Below, piece after piece: positions 27,908 to 35,623 of a stretch of 64,000 nt of DNA. The position numbers were made by a program, and so were the translations under genes. Each line of letters starts with the position of its first letter. The stretch's first letter is position 1. The DNA is from JAQVEM01 sp964601205 (GTDB taxonomy: Bacteria > Actinomycetota > Humimicrobiia > Humimicrobiales > Humimicrobiaceae): assembly GCA_964601205.1 (NCBI GenBank), contig CAZRML010000019.1, forward strand, positions 4,144 through 68,143, given 5' to 3'. The notes beneath the pieces were generated by a model that did no database searches, had not been told where the DNA came from, and worked only from the letters and a program-made list of their open reading frames with translations.

Positions 27908-28897
27908 TTACCCGGTAATTCCCAGTCTTTTTGCTGCAAGAAATGCCATCAGAAAACAAATATTTGATTCAGCTCCCTGATTTAAGTTAACTCCTTCAGG
28001 TGTCAGGCCATCGTAACAGGCAAAATTTTCATCCACAAGAGAAACTCCTTTTATATTATACCCAAAAAACCATCTGTACCATTTTTCAGCCCACTTCCTA
28101 TAATAGTCATTTCCTGTTGCGCGGTATGCTTTCTCAAGACAGCAGACCATATAAGCGGAATCAATGGGCTGCTGGTCGTATATAGCTTTTCTACCTTCCT
28201 TAAAATACCAGCCCCTGTTACCCACAGGGGCAGGCCTGTTATTTTTCTGACATTCCTCTATTAAAAAGTCTGTTGTTTTTCTGGCAATTTCAAAGCTTTT
28301 TTCACATTTCCTTCTGAGATAAGTTTCCCATAATGCCCATGGCATAATTGCATTTGCATACACCAGGTAATTTTCAAACCATATCCAGTCTTTAGAATAA
28401 TTTTCAAAATACAGTTCATGCAATTTTTTCCTCAGCTCCAGTTCTAAATTATGTGTGTGTTCAAGATTTACCAGTCCCAGCAGCGCTGCGGCCATTGCCC
28501 TTGGCGAAGTCCATCCGTATGCATCTAAAATTAAATTTTCAATAATCTCCTTTACGTAACCATCTCTATTGCTTTTAATTGATAGCAGTGACCACAGAGC
28601 CAGCCCGTAGGCTTCTTTTATATTGGATTTTGAATTATATTCTTCATTCTTAAATATGCCCCCGTTATTTTCTTCATAAAAAAAATGGTAAAGCAGGCCA
28701 TCTTCTCTCCGTGCTTTTAATATAAAATTAAGATAAATATCTCTCAGCCCGGCGTCTTTAAATCTATCAGCAACTATAAGGGCCCTTGCCTGGTCCTCCA
28801 GGGCATACCCGAATGCCGGATCAGGCTTATCCAGCTTCCCATGCTGGTATATCCCCATACCTGTTGTCATCAGCCTTATTTTCTTTAATGGGTCCAT
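27908..28897 (-). CDS. Alpha/alpha-toroid protein, putative glycosidase or epimerase-like
   Basis: 329 residues with repeated pairs of amphipathic helices typical of six-hairpin enzymes: YALEDQARALIVADRF, EAYGLALWSLL, SPRAMAAALLGLVNLE, DQQPIDSAYMVCCLEKAYR and NQGAESNICFLMAFLAAKR. The final NxGAExxxxFLxA pattern is common in such proteins encoded next to glycosyltransferases. I cannot assign a GH family or catalytic residue with confidence. It lies between GT4 and GH130 genes on the same strand with gaps of 68 and 139 nt, so it most likely acts on the same glycan. Confidence 0.65.
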   Translation of the reverse strand: MDPLKKIRLMTTGMGIYQHGKLDKPDPAFGYALEDQARALIVADRFKDAGLRDIYLNFILKARREDGLLYHFFYEENNGGIFKNEEYNSKSNIKEAYGLALWSLLSIKSNRDGYVKEIIENLILDAYGWTSPRAMAAALLGLVNLEHTHNLELELRKKLHELYFENYSKDWIWFENYLVYANAIMPWALWETYLRRKCEKSFEIARKTTDFLIEECQKNNRPAPVGNRGWYFKEGRKAIYDQQPIDSAYMVCCLEKAYRATGNDYYRKWAEKWYRWFFGYNIKGVSLVDENFACYDGLTPEGVNLNQGAESNICFLMAFLAAKRLGITG

Positions 28898-28965
28898 GAT
28901 AATTTTTCTTTATTCGGCATAAAAATGGTTCTTAAATATTTATTTAATAAAAAATTTTAATAAAA

Positions 28966-30156
28966 CTATATATTTTCATGTATATCTAAAACTTCATTAA
29001 ATAATTTAAGATGCTGCAGGGCTACATTGTACCAGGTCATTAATCTTCCAAACTCGTATGCTTTTTTTTCTAGTTTTAATTTCTTTTCAGGATTCCTGCA
29101 TATATCTATTACCGCATTTGCAATAGCTCCAGAATTCCGAAAAGGCACAATCACACCTCTACCACTCGCCAGAACCTCTTTTGCATATAAGTAAGGAGTT
29201 GAGATGCATGCTTTACCTGCTCCAATAGCATACGCTAAAGCTCCTGATGCGGATTGTTGCGGGTCTAGATATGGTGTTATGTATATATCAATAGCTTTTA
29301 GCCAGGAAACAAGTTCTTCCAGAGTCATATATTTATTTATAAATTTAACATTTTCTTCCAGATTGAGATTCTTTATTTTTCTTTTTAAAAAATTTCTGTA
29401 TTTTTCTCCCTCAATTTTTAATACGACGGGATGTGTCTGGCCAATTATCAGATACAAAACACCGGGAAATTGCTTTTTAATCACTCCCAGAGCTTCTATA
29501 ATATATTCAATTCCTTTAATTTCCGATAAAAGATTTATATTCCCCAGTATTATTTTATCCTTTAATCCCTTTTTCCTTTTATATTTTTCATTGGGTTCCA
29601 TCACTATATCAGGAACACCATGGGGTATAATTTCTATATTGTCTACTGGATAATTGTATTTTTTTACAAGTTTCTGTATGCTTTCCGGCATCATGGCTAT
29701 TACCTTATCAGTAAATTTGATTACATCCTTTAAAGCCCGGCCATATCCTTCATCCGGATTATCGGGAATTGTATGGGTAGTTACTATAAGAGGCTTTTTT
29801 ATCCTCTCTACTAACTTTATAATATATTCTCCGAATTCACCGCCATACAGGCCAAATTCATGTTCCAGAACTACTATATCTGCTATGGATTTATTAATAT
29901 AGTTAGCAGCTTTTATATAGGAACCAATATCATATTGATTGATCTCAAATTTAACTTCTGGAGGATATTTAATCTTATCTTCAGGTTTTACCATTGCTAT
30001 AATCCTGGATTCACAGTATGGGTTTATAAGGTCAATAGCCCTGGTTAAATCTCTGGTATAAGTGGCAATACCGCATTTCCTTGGAATATATGATGATATA
30101 TACACACAATTAATACCCTTGCTCTTTTCCCTTAAAACTTTTTTAAGCTTTTCCAA
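28966..30156 (-). CDS. GT4-family glycosyltransferase
   Basis: 396 residues, GT-B fold. N-terminal YIPRKCGIATYTRDL is the acceptor-domain glycine loop; IIPHGVPDI and KIILGNINLLSEIKG mark the hinge and donor site; the GT4 E-x7-E region appears as PQQSASGALAYAIGAGKA, in which the first Glu position is Gln and the second is not obvious. Probably a mannosyl- or glucosyltransferase. It shares the CGIAT loop with the next gene upstream, so the pair look like ancient duplicates making successive linkages. Confidence 0.85.
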   Translation of the reverse strand: MEKLKKVLREKSKGINCVYISSYIPRKCGIATYTRDLTRAIDLINPYCESRIIAMVKPEDKIKYPPEVKFEINQYDIGSYIKAANYINKSIADIVVLEHEFGLYGGEFGEYIIKLVERIKKPLIVTTHTIPDNPDEGYGRALKDVIKFTDKVIAMMPESIQKLVKKYNYPVDNIEIIPHGVPDIVMEPNEKYKRKKGLKDKIILGNINLLSEIKGIEYIIEALGVIKKQFPGVLYLIIGQTHPVVLKIEGEKYRNFLKRKIKNLNLEENVKFINKYMTLEELVSWLKAIDIYITPYLDPQQSASGALAYAIGAGKACISTPYLYAKEVLASGRGVIVPFRNSGAIANAVIDICRNPEKKLKLEKKAYEFGRLMTWYNVALQHLKLFNEVLDIHENI

Positions 30157-30311
30157 AATAATCCACTTCCATTATTTATTTTATAAAAAACACCAGAAAG
30201 ATATAGCTTACAGATAGTTATAAGATTATCCTAATATCCAGGATTAGTAAATTGATAATCACCTTTATAAGAAATATTAAAGCTTCATATCAATTTAGAG
30301 ATTAAATGTTA

Positions 30312-31544
30312 TTAAAAATCAGGAGGTAAATCTATTTTCTTTCCTGCCATCTTCTTAAGCCTTGCAAGTTTATATGCGTGCCTGTATTTTTTGGCTACAA
30401 TCTCCCAGGATACAACTTCATTTAAATATTTTTTAAGATTCTTTGAAAGCCCTTTCCTTAAATCCTCATCACAGGCTAACCTTATAACCTTTTCTTTTAA
30501 CATCTGCTTATTGGTAAAAAGCAACCCTCCTTCACTTTCAAGAGTTTGTGCTGTAAGCCCTTCCAGCGGGGCAGTAGTTATATAAGGTTTATTCAAAGCA
30601 ATAATTCTTGCCAGCGTTCCAGACTGTGTCTCATCTACTGTGGGTAGAACTATAAACTTACACACTGCCATTACCTTGTAGTAAATATCTCCTCTGGGAA
30701 CAAATTCGTAATAATGTGCAATTCCCTTTTTTTCCAATATCTCAAGGCTTTTTTTGTAATGATTATAATCCTCCAGATGCGCTTTATCTCTTATAGTGCC
30801 TGCAGCCAGAAGGTCCCAGCTCTCACCGGTTCTTTTTTTTATTTCTCCCAGTATCTCTTCCCACATAGAAGTTAGTATATCCCATCTTTTGTTTGACTGA
30901 ATCCACCCCACCAATCCAACTATATTATTACTCAGATATTTGAATTTATCTAAATCAAGTTCCTTTCTTAATCCCTGAATGCCTTTTTCACTCCAGCTTC
31001 TATCAACCCTCGCTCCATGGGGCACAATCATAATATTATTTGGCATCTTCCAGCCTTTTTGAGTAAAGGTCCAGTTTAGCCTCCATTTCTGGTAATCACT
31101 TTTAAATAAAACAACATCGGAATCTTCACATAACTGATAAATAAAATTTTCTTCAAATTCCTTTAATCTTCCGTGTACTGTATGTGGCTCCACTACAATA
31201 GGAAATTCATTTATGGAACCCAGGAATTCAATAAAACCCTGATTTTTATCTCCAATACCTCTATTATCAATATGCTCATACAGCCCATATTCATGCTGGA
31301 TATGCACCACATAGGGTGACAGCTTTTTAATCTTTTTTGCTACTGGTTTCCACCAGAAACGATGAGAAGTATCAATTATGGGAAAAACTCCTTTACCTTC
31401 ACCATCAGTATGGCTTATTACCAGGACTTCTCTCTCGGGATATTCTTTCTGTATAAATTCTCTGGCTTCTTCACAGAACGTAGCTATCCCGCATAATCTT
31501 GGATAGTAAGTTGAAATCAGTACTATTGGCCTGCCTCCTGACAT
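30312..31544 (-). CDS. GT4-family glycosyltransferase, second copy
   Basis: 410 residues. N-terminal YYPRLCGIATFCEEA parallels the downstream GT4. VVHIQHEYGLYE, VEPHTVHGR, MIVPHGARVD and GLVGWIQSNKRWD are typical GT-B elements. The donor-site end reads VDETQSGTLARIIALNKP, where the first acidic residue of the E-x7-E pattern is Glu. The sugar is unknown; the nearby GH130 suggests mannose. It heads the glycan gene series on the minus strand. Confidence 0.85.
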   Translation of the reverse strand: MSGGRPIVLISTYYPRLCGIATFCEEAREFIQKEYPEREVLVISHTDGEGKGVFPIIDTSHRFWWKPVAKKIKKLSPYVVHIQHEYGLYEHIDNRGIGDKNQGFIEFLGSINEFPIVVEPHTVHGRLKEFEENFIYQLCEDSDVVLFKSDYQKWRLNWTFTQKGWKMPNNIMIVPHGARVDRSWSEKGIQGLRKELDLDKFKYLSNNIVGLVGWIQSNKRWDILTSMWEEILGEIKKRTGESWDLLAAGTIRDKAHLEDYNHYKKSLEILEKKGIAHYYEFVPRGDIYYKVMAVCKFIVLPTVDETQSGTLARIIALNKPYITTAPLEGLTAQTLESEGGLLFTNKQMLKEKVIRLACDEDLRKGLSKNLKKYLNEVVSWEIVAKKYRHAYKLARLKKMAGKKIDLPPDF

Positions 31545-31778
31545 AAATCAACCATCCTTTAAAGTTCTTTATAATTAATATATTTTAGCCGTCAAAGTTT
31601 AATTAATTCATCTGTTGCACAATAATAGTTACAAAATTTATTATTGTCAATTATTGCAGGTTAAGAATATCACCCGCAATACCCTATAAATCAAATTTAA
31701 TTCAGCTCTCTCGGACTCCATCTTTATAAAATATTTTCTATGTCAGGATGAATATAAGTACTGGAAATATAAATTAAG

Positions 31779-31922
31779 TTAAAAAAGATGGACAGAAGCA
31801 ATGATATTATATACCAGCAGGATGGTTTTAATTGCCATTACAGTCGCTGCCATGCCTGCACCGGTAATAATTAAGCTTCCAGAATAATACCCGAAAGACA
31901 AACAGGCAGACTGGAAACTCAT
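31779..31922 (-). CDS. Possible 47-residue membrane peptide
   Basis: A frame from ATG 31922 to TAA 31779 begins 29 nt after the LCP gene on the same strand. GGAG lies 4 nt before the ATG. The product has an almost continuous hydrophobic stretch (SLIITGAGMAATVMAIKTIL) and would be a single-span peptide. I know no homologue. The rest of the 406-base gap (31545-31950) holds nothing I can name. Confidence 0.25.
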   Translation of the reverse strand: MSFQSACLSFGYYSGSLIITGAGMAATVMAIKTILLVYNIIASVHLF

Positions 31923-31950
31923 AAAGCTCCATCAGGACAGATATCTTAAT

Positions 31951-33228
31951 TTACTGATTCAGGATATTCCTAAAAAACTGATTTTTCTCTGCTTCGTTAT
32001 AACCGACAGCACTTGAATTCCCGAACCACTGCGGCCATGAATTAAAAGTAGTTATGGTAATATCTTCCCTGCCTATAGAACTGGCAACAGGAATTATTTG
32101 AAGAGCCTGACTTAACGATATATTAGTCCATACATACTTACCCATTATATTCAAGAAATCAGCTATATTCCCTGAATTTACCATTGACCTTTTCTGCAGG
32201 AGCAGGTCTGCCATAAGCATAGCTGATTGCCTTTCCCTTGAGTAGGCTCCTCCGCCATAAAGAGACCTTCCATGCCTTGCCCTTGACAGAGCCAGTGCCT
32301 GTGTTCCATTTATGTGATGCGTTCCTGCGGTTAAATAACATCCTGAGAAAGAGTCTGCTATATTTTCCTCAACCGTGACATCTACTCCGCCAAAATAATC
32401 AATGAGAGGTGCGAAGCCATCAAAATCAGTTATTACATAAAAATCAATATCTGCACCGGTAAATTCTTCAAATATGCTAACGGCATAATCATTGCCCCCT
32501 ATGGCATGATAACCGTTAATTTTACGGCCTTTAAACCAGGTATCGCGCGGAATAGTTACCAGATAGGCTTTCCCGGTGTCAAGATTCAAATGTACAAATA
32601 TATTAATATCTGTTCTTCCGCTGATCCTGCCCCCGGCTCTATCGTGGGCACTGTCATCTCCCCAGATTATAAAGTTAACTTTCCTGCCTGCCTGGAACCC
32701 TGTTGCACCGCTTGAACTATAACCTGAAGAAGTTGAAGTTACTGCAGCCGCAGCATTAGAAGGTGCGCCGGCATATGGCTTAATTCCATAATCACTACAG
32801 AGTTCGGAAAACTCTTTTGATTTTAAAAATCCATCCAGTACCGATTTCCTGGTCATCCCACCGGCCAATCTTTCCAGCCACGCATTATAACCATTTGTGT
32901 CGGGTTCCCGATTAAAAAAAGCCCTGTAAAGAATCGTAACAAATTCCTCATTTGAATATTCTCTGGCCAGAAATTCTTTACTAAAAACAAAACCTTCCGC
33001 AACATCCGCTCCTGTTTTAGACCCATTCATCAGACGCCCGACCCACTCATCCAAACCGCCGGCATCAGGCTGCCTTCCCAGGCACTGAACATAGAAACGT
33101 GTTACAAAACTCTGTACCTGCTCCGCTGAGCCTCCGTCAAGGCCACCAGGAAAAAGAGTTATAAAAAGAATTCCGATTAATACCATAATAGTAAAGTATC
33201 TGATAGTATAAAGTATTCTCTTTGCCAT
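31951..33228 (-). CDS. LytR-CpsA-Psr enzyme with N-terminal DUF4214 domains
   Basis: 425 residues. Membrane anchor or signal at about 10-28. Two DUF4214-type repeats follow (VTRFYVQCLGRQPDAGGL and TILYRAFFNREPDTNGYNAW), then a Ser-rich linker, then the LCP domain from about 185: GRTDINIFVHL, VTIPRDTWF, KINGYHAIGG, DFYVITDFDGFAPLIDYFGG and the Arg-rich ALSRARHGR. LCP enzymes attach secondary polymers to peptidoglycan or other acceptors. DUF4214 usually sits in surface or S-layer proteins, so this fusion suggests the enzyme is held in a surface matrix. No operon partner directly adjacent. Confidence 0.85.
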   Translation of the reverse strand: MAKRILYTIRYFTIMVLIGILFITLFPGGLDGGSAEQVQSFVTRFYVQCLGRQPDAGGLDEWVGRLMNGSKTGADVAEGFVFSKEFLAREYSNEEFVTILYRAFFNREPDTNGYNAWLERLAGGMTRKSVLDGFLKSKEFSELCSDYGIKPYAGAPSNAAAAVTSTSSGYSSSGATGFQAGRKVNFIIWGDDSAHDRAGGRISGRTDINIFVHLNLDTGKAYLVTIPRDTWFKGRKINGYHAIGGNDYAVSIFEEFTGADIDFYVITDFDGFAPLIDYFGGVDVTVEENIADSFSGCYLTAGTHHINGTQALALSRARHGRSLYGGGAYSRERQSAMLMADLLLQKRSMVNSGNIADFLNIMGKYVWTNISLSQALQIIPVASSIGREDITITTFNSWPQWFGNSSAVGYNEAEKNQFFRNILNQ

Positions 33229-33341
33229 TAGCGCTCCCTTATAATTATTTTTTTGTAATTAGTTCGCAGGTTAATACCCTGACATCAAGCTTAAAACTTC
33301 ATATAATTATACAATTATTCCCTGCAGGATAAAAACATTAA

Positions 33342-34217
33342 TTAAAAAATTTTTTTAAAAAGAATTTCCTCCATTTTATTCATACCCAGCCTGGTTAAAG
33401 CAAAGTCATATTTTACCGGGTCATCCCTGTCAAATTTTTTTAATGTGCCGGTTATCTCTACAGCGGTTTTAATATCTGCCTGTTTTCTATCTGTAAACCC
33501 GAGTTTTGCTGAAATCCTGTACATATGAGTATCCAGGGGAACAATTAATTCTGATGTATGGATACCGGTCCAGCCCCCGGGGTCCACCCTATCTTTTCTC
33601 ACCATCCAGCGAAGATAAAGATTCAGCCTCTTAAATGCACTGCTGCCCGAATGATAAGGTATAAGGCTGGTGCACTTTTCTTTTGAAAAAAAGTTTAGTT
33701 TTTCTGCAAAATTTAAAATAGCGGGAACAACTGTTCCGCTGCCTGCCTCTTCTTTAAATACTTTTTCAGCCTTTTCCATAAATTCTCGGGAGCTCACGGC
33801 GGTGCTTTTTTTTATATTGCCCCCATGGTTTCTTTTATCATTTACAGAGGCTTCCAGAAAGCAATTATTTAGCGAGCCGTATTCCTCAAGAGCTTTCTTT
33901 ATTCCTTCCAGCAGGCAGCATAGTTCATCTCCTGTGGTAAACCTGTGTTTAAAAGTCTTAAAATGATTATAAAATGTCCGGGGAGAAGATTCCATTATAA
34001 AAAAATAAGGGGAAGAGCCCATACTGCCCAGAACCAGGGATACACTTTTGAGTATCTGGCTTACCCTCCCGTAAGATAATGTAGAGGAAATAAGGCCCGC
34101 AATTTCACGGTCCCTTATGTCATCATAATTATATAAAAATTCCAGCGGGTCCGGGTGAACAAATTTCCTGTGATTAAAGGTTAAGTATAATTTATCCAGC
34201 TCCTCTTTTAATCCCAT
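33342..34217 (-). CDS. TIGR02757/DUF2400 family protein
   Basis: 291 residues. Opening with the pattern FVHPDPLEFLYNYDDIRDREIAGLISSTLSYGR (split here: PDPLEFLYNY then DREIAGLISSTLSYGR) and containing SSAFKRLNLYLRWMVRKD, VDPGGW and PLDTHMYRIS, all diagnostic of TIGR02757. The fold resembles helix-hairpin-helix DNA glycosylases, with THMYRISAKLG in the place of the VDTHVxR motif, but function is not established. A mid-protein lysine-rich insert (about 115-135) looks variable. Confidence 0.85.
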   Translation of the reverse strand: MGLKEELDKLYLTFNHRKFVHPDPLEFLYNYDDIRDREIAGLISSTLSYGRVSQILKSVSLVLGSMGSSPYFFIMESSPRTFYNHFKTFKHRFTTGDELCCLLEGIKKALEEYGSLNNCFLEASVNDKRNHGGNIKKSTAVSSREFMEKAEKVFKEEAGSGTVVPAILNFAEKLNFFSKEKCTSLIPYHSGSSAFKRLNLYLRWMVRKDRVDPGGWTGIHTSELIVPLDTHMYRISAKLGFTDRKQADIKTAVEITGTLKKFDRDDPVKYDFALTRLGMNKMEEILFKKIF

Positions 34218-34285
34218 CTATCCTACCGGTTATACTGTTTAATATTTTAAATTATCTGGTGCGGTGTTTTGATTAATCATACTCA

Positions 34286-35473
34286 TTAATCAACTGCAGA
34301 AATTTCTCTATGCCTTTTATTTATCTTATCTGCCAGCCCATCAATCGCCTCAAAATCTTCTTTTTCCGGGTACCCTTTAATAATTACGGGTTCTATTACT
34401 TCAGCTTTCAAAGTAGATAAAACATCAAAAAGCATATCGGCAGTTTTTCCGCCCCATCCATAAGAGCCTATAATTGAGATAAATTTTGCTTTCGGTTTGA
34501 GTGCCCTGACTAAATATGCTGCGTACATAATATTGGGATGGGGACCCGCAAGAACTGTAGGGGTTGCAATTACAATTGTAGCTGCATCAACCAGTGCCAT
34601 AGCAAGCTCCCCTATATCAGAGACAGTAAGATGAAAGGCCCTGGCCGTTATATTTTTTTTGCTCAGTGATTCCTTAAAGTACTCAACCATTTTTTCGGTA
34701 CTTCCATGCATTGACACGTAAGGTATGACAACTTCATTTTTTACACTGTCAGAAATCCAATCTCTGTATGCATTAATAATAAAACCAACATTTCTATAAA
34801 TTGGACCATGGCTGGGAGCAATAATTTTAATATCTAAATCCTTAATCTTTTCAAGGTTCTTTTTTATATTGTTCCTGAAAGGCATCATAATCTCTGCATA
34901 ATAACGTTTCGCAGCGTTATATATTTTATCTTCTTCTCCGGCAAAAAGTTCGCCGGTAGCATAATGAGAGCCAAAGAAGTCACAACTAAAAAGAATTTTA
35001 TCCTCAATTAGGTAGGTTGACATTGTTTCGGGCCAGTGAACCCAGGGAGTAAAAATAAACTTTAGCGTCTTATCACCAAGGGAAAGAATGCCTCCATCCT
35101 CAATAACCATAAATTTTTCTTCCGGTATTAAAAGCAAATCTTCGAGCATTGATTTGCCTTTCTGGTTTGTTACTATCATAGCTCCGGGATAATTTTTTAT
35201 AAGCTCTGGCAGGGAGCCCGAATGGTCCTGCTCTGCGTGATGCGATATTATATAATCTATCTTCCCTGGACCCAGTTCTCTTAAGTTGCCAAGCTGAACA
35301 TCATACATCGGTGGGTCCACACCATCAAGTAAAGCTGTTTTTTCTGAACCATTAATTAAATAAGAATTGTAAGAAGTTCCGTCTGGAAGAGGTATTAGCT
35401 CATCGAATAACTTTCTGTCATAGTCTACTGCTCCAACAGAATAGATATTTTCTTTGATTTTAAGTACGCCCAC
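34286..35473 (-). CDS. fprA: Flavodiiron protein (A-type flavoprotein)
   Basis: 395 residues. The metallo-beta-lactamase-like domain has the diiron ligands His 79, Glu 81 and Asp 83 in HHAEQDHSG, then TPWVHWPETM, SCDFFGSH and PSHGPIYR. The flavodoxin domain starts near 250 with IPYVSMHGSTEKMVEYF. Reduces O2 to water and/or NO to N2O, protecting an anaerobe. No fused rubredoxin. The start is GTG 35473 with AAGGAG 9 nt upstream. Confidence 0.93.
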   Translation of the reverse strand: MGVLKIKENIYSVGAVDYDRKLFDELIPLPDGTSYNSYLINGSEKTALLDGVDPPMYDVQLGNLRELGPGKIDYIISHHAEQDHSGSLPELIKNYPGAMIVTNQKGKSMLEDLLLIPEEKFMVIEDGGILSLGDKTLKFIFTPWVHWPETMSTYLIEDKILFSCDFFGSHYATGELFAGEEDKIYNAAKRYYAEIMMPFRNNIKKNLEKIKDLDIKIIAPSHGPIYRNVGFIINAYRDWISDSVKNEVVIPYVSMHGSTEKMVEYFKESLSKKNITARAFHLTVSDIGELAMALVDAATIVIATPTVLAGPHPNIMYAAYLVRALKPKAKFISIIGSYGWGGKTADMLFDVLSTLKAEVIEPVIIKGYPEKEDFEAIDGLADKINKRHREISAVD

Positions 35474-35623
35474 TCAAACCAGCTCCTTCTCTTTTTAAAA
35501 ATTCTTTTGTTACATTTATACAGTTTTTTAATTGATACAGTAAAGCAGAACTTTTCTGTTTTTAATTATATTCTCTTATTCAATCAGTGTAAATTTTAAA
35601 AAAATATAAAATAATTTATGAGT

